Source: Spirometra erinaceieuropaei (lineage: Eukaryota > Platyhelminthes > Cestoda > Diphyllobothriidea > Diphyllobothriidae). Taken from it: a stretch of 64,000 nucleotides of DNA. Under the pieces are notes generated by a model that saw only the letters and a program-made list of their open reading frames with translations, searched no databases and was not told where the DNA came from. The position numbers were made by a program, and so were the translations under genes. Positions 43,525 through 55,854 of this stretch are shown one piece after another. The stretch covers positions 1,558,791 to 1,622,790 of the forward strand of contig CACRXP010000020.1 of NCBI GenBank assembly GCA_902702965.1, read 5' to 3'. The first letter of the stretch is position 1. Every line of letters starts with the position of its first letter.

Positions 43525-46500
43525 ATGGCCGCCGAGATAAACAAATGTCTACAAGTTCTCATCATAATCACGCATGTGTACCTGATGGTAAGTTGGTGCG
43601 TGTGTGTGCGTATTTTGAAAGGAATGTAAATAAGTCACTTGTGTCGGGCATGCCAGTGTCTCCGCCAGCACTCAGCACCCATGTCATTGCCTTTTCTTGC
43701 AACTTTAGAGTCTGTCCGCTTTTCTTGTATTCATCGGTGGTTACCTAAGAACCGACGTCACAGCCCCATTCCTGGCACGCATTCTGGCAGCCTTTATTCC
43801 AAGTAGACATGAACTCAGCATGGAACTTACTACGAGCCTCATCGTGAAGGCTGCCCGTAAGTGGATGAATTCGCTCGCAGTTTGCAAGCAATATCCCATT
43901 TGTGAGCAAAAATAACTCTCCTAATTCATTGCAGCCGCCCTAATCGCCATTGGTGTTGTCCTTTCGATCGTCTGTCTTGCTGGACTCATCCTTGCTTGCA
44001 AGGGATCGAGGAAAAAGTTGCGAATAGTAAGTAGTTTTCTTAAAAGCAGTCGAGATGTAGGGAATCGTGGCCCCTCATGCAGAGTAGTAAAACTTGTGTT
44101 TCTTTCACTTTTTCCTCTTCCAAGTACGCCATTCTGCTTGGAGTTCTGGTCGCTGCACAGATTGTGGCCATCGCTTATGTACTGGGACACCCTACCTTGG
44201 TGAGTGTATAAACCGACTCTGTTCCCCGACAGGAGACGACTGACTACATTGAGCTATTTTTTTCGTGCAGAATTATGCAGAGAAACCTGCCCTTTTTGCC
44301 CTTTGAACAGATTTCGAAATCTGCTGTCTCCTATATGGAGGAACGTCTACCGCTGTATAATAAGGACGGTGATAAAGAGAGCCAGGCGGCTGTCCGAATC
44401 TGGGACGAGGTGATGACGGTAAGTGACATTCAGTGTGTGTTTCATCTTTGCCTGTTTCTGTGCATCGAATTTCTCCTCATGCTCTGCCATATGTACTTTT
44501 ATCTCGTTTTGATATGTAAGCTGGGTATTTGCCGAGCTGACCATATGCATACATCTCACTGTGAAATTTTAAAGTACTAAAAGAGAACTTTTAAAAGTGC
44601 CTCTGACAGGAAAAGGGATTTATGGACACTGTAGGGCATGTGGTCCTGTGATCAATTTGGAAGACCAGGAAGGCTATCTGCCTCGTCCGTTATCACTATG
44701 AATATTCGTTATACTAATGACTTTCCAAAGGAGGTATTGAAAGGACTTGATTTGCACTTTGAATAAATTTCCGGAAGATTTGAATGTTTAGCTAAATCTA
44801 TCCTTATCACTTGTTAACAGGATCACCATGTGAGTAGGCTGCATGATTAATATTCACTGAATAACTCACCACTAGAGCTTTGTGGTTTGCGATACCGACA
44901 GTAGCCGGGTTAGTTATTTAATCGGCGCTCCTCACGAACGTCAACCCTCCACTTAAACAATCCTTTCTACGTTACTGAGAACGAGGGTTAATGTATCTTT
45001 CTTGAATTGACCCTTATGACACTTAGGCAGGTGAGTTGCCACCAGTCCTCATGGAAGCCTGGCACATTCTGCGGATTGCGCGCCGTGTGCTATAGGCCTA
45101 GCTCAATCAGCCACTGCATCCGAGCCCACCTCCGGTCGTCTAGACCCTGTTTTGCCATAGAAATCCGATGCGTGATGGTCTGAGACATGCGCTGCGCAAG
45201 TCCACTACACTAAAAAAATCAATTCACGCTCTGCGGAGGAGCACACGGTGAAAGTCGTCGCTCGTGTCGACTGAACTGTCACTTGTCACACCGTAACTTA
45301 TCTTTCAGATTTCAGTACGTAACTCCCCACTTTTGGCACTTGTTGGCAATCCCTTTGACAGTTGTTCACCAGTTCTAGCTAACTTCGCAGAATACTGGGT
45401 ATACACTAAGCGGCGTAACTCACGAAACACCGACTGGATTTTTAAAATGAGCATTTGGGTCTGGTTCAGTCCCGAGATATTTAAGTCACGCCAGAATGGC
45501 GGCTTTTGAATGTGCGTATTTTCAACCACCTGGAAAACCTCACTCTTTAAAAATGACTATTTAATTAGTAGCGATAACTGATAGTAGAGACAAAATCATC
45601 CACTTCAAATTGTCGTCATCTTCAGTTAAATAAAATAGTCTTGTTTCCCTGGAGGTGAATCCAAGCAGATAAGAGAAGGCATGATCATAAGTTACCGTTA
45701 GTAGACAAATCAGTACCTGACGTTTAATTGTAATTACGCGTAGGAACAGTGTTAGAATGTTAACGAAGAAGGAAGTACGGAGACCGGAATGCTCACGCCT
45801 GGTTCATTTGTCGTCGTCTGACTTGAGATTCTACCTTGGGTCAGTTGATGATGAAGCACCGTTTTATTCACGATTCCACGTTTCGCAGAGGGGAGGCGAT
45901 AGCGACGAAGCAGGCAGAAAGAGCCATTCTAGTCTTTCGTGTCGTCCATGGGAACACTCCCACGCACTGATTGCTTATGGCTACGCGACCGCATTTGAAA
46001 GTTCTGGACGGGGCATTCAACTCTGTACGGAATTGTTCGCGCGCCATGTAAACAAAGTCTCCTTGCCTGCCAGGTTTGTGACTCACTAATTTTTCATTTT
46101 TTAAATCCTAGGTTTCGCAAGATTACTGCTGTGGACTGAAGGGCTACGCTGACTTTCCAGGTAGGAAGTGAACTCGGTGCAGTAATGTCTGAGACTCGGT
46201 TGTCAGACGTGCTTACCGTTTTCTCTCTTTTCTTGTACAGACCCGGCCAACCTTCCAGTGGCTTGCTGTTCAGTGAAGGACAAAAAACCCGCCAAGTTGT
46301 GTAATGCCGCAATAGCGCAGGCCATGTCACCTCCGGTCGTTGGTTGTGAGGAAAAAATCGTCAATTTCATCAACATGAGCAAGCCCAGTTTCGCGACTTT
46401 TCCAATCATGTTGATTATTCCACAGGTACGATTCCAGTGCTGCTTTGTTGAGAAGGAGGAAAACTGTTAAGGCATTGCTGGGAGTGTATGATATGCACCG

Positions 46501-47441
46501 AATTCCCAGAAGTAATTGGAGTTCATTATTGGCTCATCTTTTTCTCAATAGCGGCCATTGCTCCCCGTAAATTAAAATAGGTATTTCGACTATGGCGAGC
46601 GAATTCCTACACGGTCCCTTAAACGCTGCTATCGCGCTCACGTATACAGCCGCTAAGATAAGATTGGTTTTCACCGGCACTCCCCCTCTTTGCCTTGAAC
46701 GTAAGGATAGACTGGCTTTTTAGACCTCTTCAATATGCACCTACACCTTCACTTGCTCCTCTGGGTCGGGTTATATTGGTCGGACAACTAGGCGTCTATC
46801 TATGCGGATGTGAGAGCACCATCCTGCGTGGTTAAATCAAGATGGAGAGAGGTCCATATCTAGCGCAATTGTGGCTCACTTGACTGACAGCAGCCACCGA
46901 GTAGACGTCAACTAAGTATTCCAGAGTGTCGGCGAGACGATCCAAGTTCATGCATCAGCGAATGCTTGCAACGGTAGAGGCAGTGGCCATACGTCTAGCC
47001 AACCCAGCCTAGTGCTCGCATAAAACGTTTGTACAGACTCTAAGACTCCCCTGGTCAAAGACAAAACCAGCATATATGTTCACATCCGCCACGTCGCGAT
47101 GAAGTGGGGGCAGCTAATCGCCAGACACCTTCTTCCCTCCCCCCTTTGCCATCCTTGAGCCCCAGAAAGAAGTAGAATCTGATCAGTGATCTCTGAACAC
47201 CCCACTCCCATTTTGACTTTTATGGCATGTTTGACTTTTGCTGTTCTACGCCCCTCCCCTCATATTACTGATTATGACGGAGCATTACGTCAAATATAGC
47301 CAATCAATTTGACTTTTGCCGCTTCCAGAATTGTTTAAACTGAAATGAATCCGAGAAGACTTCACACAGCTGAATGATGACACCTTTTCTCTCTTTCAGG
47401 TGTTTCTGTTTGCCTTCGTTATTGCCGCAATACGTCTGTAG
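43525..47441 (+). CDS. tetraspanin copy D, complete eight-exon gene
   Basis: Coding exons: 43525-43587, 43709-43856, 43935-44026, 44125-44199, 44281-44418, 46112-46160, 46241-46425, 47400-47441. They sum to 792 nt (263 residues plus TAG), and every junction has AG/GT with matching phase. Approximate topology: TM1 residues 10-34, small loop 35-65, TM2 70-91, TM3 102-122, large loop 123-240, TM4 240-260, very short C-tail. The large loop has six cysteines: C178-C179-G180, C197-C198, C209, C224. That is a six-Cys tetraspanin loop, able in principle to form three disulfides. For exon 5 the acceptor must be the second AG (44279-44280), because the upstream AG gives a stop in frame. A 9-nt microexon at 44821-44829 would add Asp-His-His before the CCG exon. 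Lies in the inverted duplication. Confidence 0.93.
44821..44829 (+). other. candidate 9-nt microexon of tetraspanin D
   Basis: Nine bases flanked by TTGTTAACAG and GTGAGTAGG, encoding DHH in frame between exon 5 and the CCG exon. Copies B (14149-14157) and C (17347-17355) keep the same frame and both splice sites and encode EHH. Copy A (2188-2196) keeps the nine bases but has CT in place of the donor GT. Inclusion is not required for an open frame. Confidence 0.4.
45757..46089 (+). other. conserved intronic ORF in tetraspanin D intron 5
   Basis: A 110-codon frame starting at the TTG of 45757 and ending 22 bp before the CCG exon. The same frame is open in all four copies (1153-1485 minus, 13065-13397 minus, 15963-16316 minus, and here). 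Cores such as RRPECS, GSVDDEAPF and ALIAYG are shared. No family recognised, no signal peptide or membrane segment. No acceptor is needed for the tetraspanin to read past it, so it could be an unused frame kept open by recent duplication. Confidence 0.25.
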
Positions 47442-49480
47442 TCCAAATTTGATGCTGGGCGTCGACGACGTTCCCGTCAAACATTTTAACTAAATGCTAC
47501 TGACTATATCATCAGTTTAACCGCCTACATATTGCCATTGACTGTGCTTCAGTTACCTTTCAACAAGTCCAACCCCCTTTTTGACTAAATTCCTTGCATT
47601 CGGGCTTTGACTTGACCAATGCAGTCCCCGACTGAAAGAAAGCTAGATAATGTAGCTGCCCTGGACGGGATACTGATCTGCAGAATCTGATAAATAGCAC
47701 AGTGCGTAATTATTTGCCATAGTGACAAAACAGGTGTTGGCTGAATGCCGGACACGCGTGTTTTTCGCCGATCTTGTGGCGCTGCCTGACGCAGCTGCGA
47801 GGGGTTCGGCTCACCATCGGATCCCCCAGATGGCCCCATGAGTTTTCTGGTATAGGAACTGAAGTTTCATACTGGCTGCCTGTTGGTGGTTTGTGAATAC
47901 TACGCGGTTATTCCGTAGTAACTGACGGATTTTAACTCAAATATTCATGCCACATTTCGGACCATGCCTGAAAAGGTCTGCTCCAAAGAATTTATTCCAA
48001 GTTCGTGCATTAATTTCCTCGGGAATTAAACAAGGTAAAATAGCCCATGTCATCCGGTAAACTATTTTCTGGAAGTTAAGAAAAAAATACCGGTTATATG
48101 GGGATAGTTAGGAATCCCTGGCCCTGATCACAAAATAAATAATCAACGGCTGGGCTTACAAGGGATTGGCGAAATGTGCCGCCAGTGTATTAGTAATGTG
48201 CGCTGAATTAATAATTTATTCGGGACACCGGGACAATTCGAAGCGCCGTGTATTGCATTGCTGAGGGCACGGGGATGCAGTCAATAACGAGCGTCGATTT
48301 TATTCCAATTTTATGACGAAGGTGAACTATTGAGGATGGCGTGCTGAGAATTGCTCAGCAACGTTACTGGCTACATTCTCCTAATGGCCATTCGTCTCAC
48401 GATTCCTTTTTGTGCTCTGAAATACGGTTTTCCCAACATAAATTTAAAGATGAAAAAAAGTAACGACACTGGCATGATTGTATCAGAAGCAGCGCGACAC
48501 CTACTTCAACTGCAGACCCTCCTTGTTCCTAGACTGCAAGCATAAGCCTACTCATGGCGAATATTTTCCGACCTCAGGGAACGAGTGACGCAGGTGAGCG
48601 GGTTGGGAACACAAGGTCAAATCGTCAGGCCCGATCGAGGTCACACAGCATGAAGCAGCAGTCGGTGCCGCGTGGGTGGGGGGAGGGGAACTCGGGTAGT
48701 GGGGAAGAGGGATTTTTGACGTCAGGTGTTCGTATCGTGGCAGTGAATTACGTGATCCATAGGCACGCGCACCTCCGGCTATATCCCCAGTGTCACCGCG
48801 GCTTCCGGGTGACATTGGCGACGTTCTTTGTTTCTCCAAGCAGGGCCTATAACGTCGTTGCTAGACTTGGTAAGTAGCTTTGTTGTGGAGTTTCTCAATA
48901 CCGAATTATTTGTTCTTTGGGGTTGGCTAAGCTAACTGACGGTTTTTGCTTGCCTCTGGCAGTTTTGTAACTGCGACTACGCTGGACCTCAAAAACACAA
49001 TGCGTCTTTAAGTAGGCTAACGTAGATGGCCGTTCCAAATCACAGAAACCTTTAGTATAGACTGGTGTATATCCACCGTATCCTGCCTCGAAGCCGCTGT
49101 TTGATCTCGCTTGACGCAGTACCCACCCCGAAAGAGGGGTACGTACTTCAAGGTATTTCCGGAGCTGTACTTTCGCTTGGATTCTCCTTGTCGATAAATT
49201 TCTCTGACTGTTTGTTCACGATCAGTGTGTCCTTCAGTGACGTTACCCAGCTATCCACCATTTCCAGGGAACAAATATTTGCAGCCCGTCATCTAGTAAC
49301 TTAAACGAAACTCAGAAAATGTACGTCCTCTGAGTTCCAAGTATTCCCTTGAGGGGTTGATCTGCGGGTGGAATCGTCCTCTCGCCGGCGTAGAATAACA
49401 TTCAGGGAATGCAGTTTGTTAATGCAGCAGCACTGTCATAAATTTGCCTTCCGTGGGTGCCTTGCTAATAAAACCGAATG
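47442..49480. other. 3' flank of tetraspanin D, no confident gene
   Basis: Inverted match to 9640-11523. Contains the shared frame with LRLYPQCHRGF (48554-48877) ending at a consensus donor. Short hydrophobic frames are not conserved between the copies. Confidence 0.4.
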
Positions 49481-51850
49481 TTACGTCACGGTGTCACGTG
49501 CTGTCGAATACGGCGAGCTGCCCGTCTGGTAAAACCCCTCGATGCTGCATTTATTCAGATACCTTTGGCAAGAAATAAAGGTATTTTGTTAGATGTTCAG
49601 TGTGAGATGGTTACAGGAATTAAAAATTGCCGTGCAGCCACGCGTTAGAGGGATTAGCCACCACCATCCGAAAAGGTGCTACTTAAAATACTCGCAAATA
49701 TAAAGATGAATCTGCCCGAGAGCAGGCTGTCACGACATGCATGCGGACGCCGCTTTTCCACAGATGTTGACTGCGATCAACCGTTGCTTTCACAGGAATT
49801 TTGCGATCTGATCTGACACCTCCGGTTCCGCTAACATAGTATCACACTCAAAAGTAACCAGTGATGTGATTATAAGGTTCACGACAAAATAAGTCTCACA
49901 TTATTCATATGTGGCGGACCATCACCTATGCGCCGAAAACGGGTGGTAGAAAACTGACCTCTACACATATTCAGCCGTCAGTTTGGCGCATTTTGCTCGC
50001 ATTGACGGAAGCCGTCTAATTTGGTTCTCTGGTAACGTCACCACAACCTCTGGCCTTGAGTGCTCATTCGCGGAGGTGTGTGTGCTATCCGTACGTCAAA
50101 TTCTCTGAGACCCTACAGTTAGTCTCACTCAGAGCTTAGGAGAGGAGGCAAGCTATAAATATTGTGCGCATGGGTGTAACTCGGCTTCTCCTGTCGATAC
50201 TGGGCCAACGCTTGGACCGCAGATTTCAACACTGCTGGCCCGTGCAAACGTCGACAACTACTCATTTCTGACGCATAAAGTGGGCCTACCGAGGAGTGAG
50301 CCTCACTCAGGCAGCCTCTCGGTCGGCATTTCGATTCCGTCGCAGGAGCAGCACTTTTTGGGTTTGCGGATTCGCAGTCTGGAAATCAGACATGCGTTGT
50401 CAACCAAACCGTAAATCAAGGTCAAGAAGGGGAGAGGTGGCTGTTATACTGGCTCTTTAAAAGGGCGGCAAACACGATGAAGCAGGTGAGATGGGGTTTC
50501 TGGAAATTGTGACTAGTTAATCAAAGGACCTTGTCCTTCCTAATGACATCGGGTGGGGCTTAGGAGTAGCAGGTAAAACGTATCGTTGGTTTGAAGCCAG
50601 TAGTGTAATCAGAATGCCCAGGTAGAAGTGCCTGGAGCGTTAATTTACCGTCCAGTAAAAAGCCTAAAATTGCCCGCTAAAAATCAATTTTTAGAATAAC
50701 ATATCGCAAAGAATTATAAAAAAAACTAAGGAGTCTTTTATACACAAGCTTGGGAGCAGAATTAGTGTGGGAACAACTAATCAAGGGCGGCGTCCATTCG
50801 TGGCAGAAAGACATCGGTTTCGGGGTACGTACGTACATGTAATGAAAAGAATTGTTTACGGAATACCAGAATTATAGAACTTAGCGAGCAATATATGTTG
50901 ATTTTGGATTGGCTTTTTTTTCGGAGCGTTCGACAAATTATAGAAGTTTGACCGGGGGAAAACGACCTCCAACATTTAAAATCCCAAAGTCTCAGATAAA
51001 TTTCTGAAAACCGAAATAATAATAATGATGCATCTCCCGCATGTAGCACGGAGTATGCAGTACTAAACGCTTCAGGAGTTCCAGTAATTGGCATGCTTTG
51101 TCCAGAAGTATTTACAAGGTATGGCCGGAACCTAAGAACTCTGGCGAAAATGGAAACATTTCCCATTAGGCCAATTATATATCTGCTCTGCAACATAAAA
51201 ATAAGTTTAAACAGGTTAGAGTGGGCGACTGACCGTTTTCTGTTGACTGCCATCAAACCTGTGAACAAGCACACACAAGATTTATTGGGGCGTTGGTCAG
51301 GTAAACGGACCCGTATTGGTGAGAATGCCAGACTGTACGTACATTAACGCACAGATCTGGTGGGTTTGGTGAGTCAGCTGCTGCTGCTACTGATGACGAT
51401 GATGAGGATGAGGAGGAGGAGGAGGATGATGAGGGGATGGCACCACCAAGTACCGACATTGGTTGACGTAACTTCTTTAGGCAGCCTCAAGTGAGAGAAA
51501 GAGAGAGCAAGAGATATGGATGGAGCGGAATACGCTTTATTTTGACAGTATTACTCAAAATGTACAGCAACAACGACTCAATGCTCTTTTGCTCGCATAT
51601 ATAAATTTTTAAAATGACCTTCTCTTAGTCAATTCTCTGACGGTATTTGCGAAATCCCATACCGAACTTGAATTTTGGTAAACGATTCCGTACACCAAGA
51701 ACGTCTCCGAGGCCGTCAATCGTCTTCCCACACGACTTGGGGTTTGAAACGCACAAAGACCGGAGGCAACCATTAGACGTCAGATGATGAGACCAAAAGA
51801 CCCACTGCTACGGCAGGAAACGTCTGGATTCGTTTATTAACCCTGCTGTA
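49480..51850. other. unassigned sequence
   Basis: No recognised gene, element or RNA. An AT-rich part (50640-51100) carries a 165-codon frame on the minus strand (50777-51274) without a recognisable domain. An imperfect GAT/GAG microsatellite lies at about 51393-51436. Confidence 0.45.
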
Positions 51851-51852
51851 AT

Positions 51853-52181
51853 TGTGAGCAAAGTAACTACGGCGGAGAAACCGGAAAGTTGCTGGGACAC
51901 GAATCGCCGAACGTGCGACAGCAGTTCGGAGAATGGACGCCAACTCTCAAGTCACGACCCACTAGACGAGAACCGACGACACCCTCAAGTTCGATGAGGC
52001 CGAAATTCTCGCGAGAGGTGGTTATCGCGTGAGTCGCGAGTTGCTCGAGTCATGGCTCATGGGATCTCAGACTTTCAACAAGTACACTGATATCCCCACT
52101 ACATATTCGGTGATGAGACGTAGTCTGGCCAAGGCAATTAGCCGCTTAGGAAGCGCTCGGACCAGTGAGCCAGGTGGCTGA
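51853..52181 (+). mobile_element. PLE4: GIY-YIG C-terminus, decayed
   Basis: NYGGETGKLLG resembles the GIY-YIG start, then after a one-base frameshift TRIAERATAVRR corresponds to the TRIxEH region. One TAG lies near 51962. The last part is open from 51976 to TGA at 52181 and has FDEAEILARGGYRVSREL and LESWLMGSQTFNKY, with the conserved Glu in ELLESW. Belongs to the same PLE subfamily as 62205-62412 and differs from PLE1-3. Confidence 0.8.
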
Positions 52182-52389
52182 GAAATCATCACGTTAGCAC
52201 TTAACACGGATGGTGAGATTTCAGCGATTAACGACTTGCATGCCAGCCATCAAGAAATTAGCACAGCAGCGAACAACAATCCTCGATGATAGGGGAGAGT
52301 CGCTTACTATAATAGGTATCCAGTAGCATAACGACTGCACCCCGTGAATACTGAAATTAACTGTGCATGAACTACCCCTATCTGCTACT

Positions 52390-52431
52390 GTCTCTGATGA
52401 TGAGTTCGGGCGAGAATTCGAAACGTCAGAC
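52390..52431 (+). ncRNA. hammerhead ribozyme downstream of PLE4
   Basis: Helix I GTCT (52390-52393) with AGAC (52428-52431). Core CTGATGA (52394-52400) and one unpaired T. Helix II GAGTTC/GAATTC with loop GGGCGA. GAAA 52420-52423. Helix III one A-T pair closed by CG. Cleavage after the C at 52427 (GTC site). All core bases are canonical. It lies 209 bp after the PLE4 stop on the same strand, and hammerheads of this form are known from PLEs. Confidence 0.85.
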
Positions 52432-52600
52432 GAATAAATCTCTTGTTCCAGCGATCGTTTCTACTTCTTAATCCCGCTAACGACTGCTGGAATCAGATGT
52501 AGCCTCCGTATTGGGCCAGCGCATCTACTGCTTGGCCTATTTTAAGGATAAATAGAAGAGACTTATCCTAAATCATCCTTCCTTCTGGTAGACCGACGTA

Positions 52601-52626
52601 CAGTGCGTGACCTAACTCATGAAATG
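52601..52626 (+). repeat. solo Tc1/mariner-type TIR
   Basis: CAGTGCGTGACCTAACTCAT then GAAATG, preceded by TA. Intermediate between the TIRs at 6666 and 25341. No matching right end was found up to the N gap. Confidence 0.6.
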
Positions 52627-52639
52627 TGGCGAAATCTAC

Positions 52640-53450
52640 GAATGATTGCAAATCACTCGCAACCCGACACCATTTCATGAATCCATTGTCTATGTTAACT
52701 AAGTACAATTTTGAAAGTAATAAAAACACAGAAGAGATATTAAAAGCAGCGTTGCGTTGTTTAGAAATGCCGACATTTTTGAAAAACGCAATATCCCGAA
52801 AACGCCAAAAATGACTGTAACATAATAAACTTCGTTTTTAGGTGTAAAGAATGCATTTTAATGCCATAAAAATAGCAAATATGAAAGTACAAATGAAATA
52901 ACGTTTAATAATAGTGTTTCAGTGAAGTTTACATCTAAATATCGTTTAAGAATTAGTGTAATTTCATACATGGCGATTTGTCAACTGCCTACATTCTGAG
53001 TGTAGATTCCAAAGCAGTTTTCCAGGGAGTTGCGGTATTTTTGACTCGTTTGAAGTAAATGACATGGGGTTCAACAAGAGAAGCTGGATTTTGCTTGATT
53101 TCACCGATAGGGACTTCGCAGGAAGGAACGTTTTCATAAGGTGACATGCTGTAAGGCCGATCTGTGACTGATAAATTTACATAGAACTGACAGGCGTGAT
53201 CGTAAACATACATTTTTTTGCTTCCAGAGAGAACTTTTCTTCCGTTAAATTAATTTGCACATTTCTTTCATTTGGGGTTATGCTGAGTTTCAGATCGGCC
53301 TTAAAACATTGCTGAATACTTCATGCTTTTCAGTGGTTCGACCCGATCGTCCATAAAGACAGTTTCTGAATTACCTGTCCGTCAGAAGCTTTAAAAGAAG
53401 ATAGTTATTGAAGGAATTTGCCGAATTAGCGAAGTATCAATGAGGAGATG
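52640..53450. other. AT-rich unassigned sequence
   Basis: Only a 74-codon minus-strand frame (52989-53213) with no recognised domain. Could be the interior of a decayed DNA transposon starting at 52601, but nothing shows it. Confidence 0.4.
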
Positions 53451-53660
53451 CACAGTCAGCCACCGAAACGATGCCTCGTATTCGATTCCCATCGAAAGCA
53501 CTAGAGTAAAACAAGTAGGAGAAACAGCGCCTGTGTGCATCACTGATAGAAGTACTTTTGTCCAGACGGCGGTCCTGGCCTTAGGTGACTGAGTACCAAA
53601 CGCTCCCCCATAACGCGAATCTGCAAAAAGCTTTGTAGCAGTACATCACGGATGAGGTTC
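53450..53660 (+). pseudogene. broken inverted copy of the 26487-27011 frame
   Basis: Matches 26475-26700 in reverse with stops and small indels. Confidence 0.5.
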
Positions 53661-53879
53661 GTTGTTAAATCTCTGTTTTCCAAGTAGAGGCTCGTGAAAC
53701 GTTGGAAATAGTTCCTTTACGGGTGCGTCATTGGCCTATAGTCTCGTCTTTTCAGCGTTTTATGAATAGGGTCCTCTCTTTGTTCACTTCCGCAACCTAT
53801 TCGTTCGTTTCACTTACTTTGAGGTCCTGTTCTGCTGCAGCTGATGCACCTCCAATAGATATCTTTGCTAATAAAATAT

Positions 53880-55087
53880 TGCGTCCAAGATCAATTTTTT
53901 ATGACTTAACCCTGAAAACACATGCCCTGGCCTAGCCACGGCTGTTTGTAGCTAGAGATGGCGGCTCGGGATCCTGTACAGAATGGATCCCACAAACTGT
54001 TTTCTACAGTCTTCTCCGACTCACCGGGATAGTGCTTATGTTGATAGTTGATAGTGCTTATGTTTCATTCTATCGCCTGAAAATTCACTTGGCCGACGCG
54101 ATCCGAATTCGCATTTGAAGTTTGATCGTCACAACTATTCCACACTTGTTTTCAAACTCTTGTCTTTCTTCTGCCTAACTAAAGTTGTCACGGATACAAA
54201 AGCCTGAATCAAGACACATATTATCAACACAGTTAGAGCATGGAGGTTCAGGTCAAAACTTAAAATGAAATATGCGGAGAAGTCGCACAAATTCGCCATC
54301 ATCGGAAGTGATATCCGTTATCCTTGATGGTCCTCCGCTTGGTACCATAGTAGCCATCATTCCTAGTTAATTTGTAGGTACTTTACATGTTTTTTCTGCC
54401 TGCCTTCCTCGAATGTAATATTTTCGCACCTCTTTATTCTGCGCTAACTTTCGTATGTTTTATGAGTCTTTTGTCATTCCTTTCATTTCAACACGCAAGT
54501 TCATTAGAAAATTGCTTTGCCAATCATTTAACCATTATGGCCTTAGGTAGTTTTGCAGAGATCGATATTTATTACTCTTAGCGGCACACCCGATTAATTT
54601 GTGTGTAAGAAGTTGACAGCACAATCCGCCTCGCCTTTTGCCTCTTCTTTCTACTAGGCTACGGTACAGTCGACGAACCATTTGACGCAGCAATTAGGCG
54701 CGGTCTAAGACGATTCGTAGGCCTGAGGGTTGGATCGAGCTATCGACTAAGTCTCACTTGTAAAAACTCTACTTATCTACAGCGTCGACTGGCGCATCAT
54801 TTACTAGAATGCACTACTATGGACACCCTTGCCTCTCACACTGTCTTGCCAACTCATCAACACACAGTGGTGAGATAATGGCAACATACCGCCTGACTGC
54901 CGTCATAACCGCACCTCTCACCATCAACCTTGCTGTCGGTTAGAGTAACTTTTCTCAAAGCATACACATTCTCTTTAAGGGCAGAGAGTGACGAGATACC
55001 GCAGTCCCCTGTGCAATCAGATACGACGCCGTAGGACTGCTGCCTTGCTTGTCGTGGCGCATAAATGACCGGCCCGGCTAATGGCTG
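53880..55087. repeat. second copy of the 1.1-kb block
   Basis: Direct repeat of 27490-28600, with an added segment near 54205-54300, ending at the 764-N gap. Confidence 0.7.
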
Positions 55088-55851
55088 NNNNNNNNNNNNN
55101 NNNNNNNNNNNNNNNNNNNNNNNNNNNNNNNNNNNNNNNNNNNNNNNNNNNNNNNNNNNNNNNNNNNNNNNNNNNNNNNNNNNNNNNNNNNNNNNNNNNN
55201 NNNNNNNNNNNNNNNNNNNNNNNNNNNNNNNNNNNNNNNNNNNNNNNNNNNNNNNNNNNNNNNNNNNNNNNNNNNNNNNNNNNNNNNNNNNNNNNNNNNN
55301 NNNNNNNNNNNNNNNNNNNNNNNNNNNNNNNNNNNNNNNNNNNNNNNNNNNNNNNNNNNNNNNNNNNNNNNNNNNNNNNNNNNNNNNNNNNNNNNNNNNN
55401 NNNNNNNNNNNNNNNNNNNNNNNNNNNNNNNNNNNNNNNNNNNNNNNNNNNNNNNNNNNNNNNNNNNNNNNNNNNNNNNNNNNNNNNNNNNNNNNNNNNN
55501 NNNNNNNNNNNNNNNNNNNNNNNNNNNNNNNNNNNNNNNNNNNNNNNNNNNNNNNNNNNNNNNNNNNNNNNNNNNNNNNNNNNNNNNNNNNNNNNNNNNN
55601 NNNNNNNNNNNNNNNNNNNNNNNNNNNNNNNNNNNNNNNNNNNNNNNNNNNNNNNNNNNNNNNNNNNNNNNNNNNNNNNNNNNNNNNNNNNNNNNNNNNN
55701 NNNNNNNNNNNNNNNNNNNNNNNNNNNNNNNNNNNNNNNNNNNNNNNNNNNNNNNNNNNNNNNNNNNNNNNNNNNNNNNNNNNNNNNNNNNNNNNNNNNN
55801 NNNNNNNNNNNNNNNNNNNNNNNNNNNNNNNNNNNNNNNNNNNNNNNNNNN
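55088..55851. other. assembly gap (764 N)
   Basis: Runs of N between the block duplicated from 27490-28600 and a LINE-derived inverted repeat. The open frames that cross it are artefacts of reading N as sense. A single N also occurs at 38879 in the ribozyme array. Confidence 0.97.
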
Positions 55852-55854
55852 ACT

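Larger units (their letters stand above)
39805..49480. repeat. inverted segmental duplication unit D
   Basis: Reverse orientation of units A-C with tetraspanin D. Beyond the gene, 47240-49480 matches 9640-11910 in reverse, so the duplication includes about 2.2 kb of the gene's 3' flank as found beside copy B. Confidence 0.85.

Noticed and set aside
45300..45480. Extra tetraspanin exon after CTTTCAG at 45308
   Set aside because: Open in B, C and D but stopped in A, no consensus donor follows, and it would break the phase between exon 5 and the CCG exon.
48554..48877. 107-codon ORF ending at a perfect donor as a 5' exon
   Set aside because: The paralogous site has lost the donor, and no downstream exon fits in phase. 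Left as a note in the flank entry.
50777..51274. 165-codon minus-strand ORF
   Set aside because: AT-rich, no recognisable domain, no splice signals or second copy to support it.
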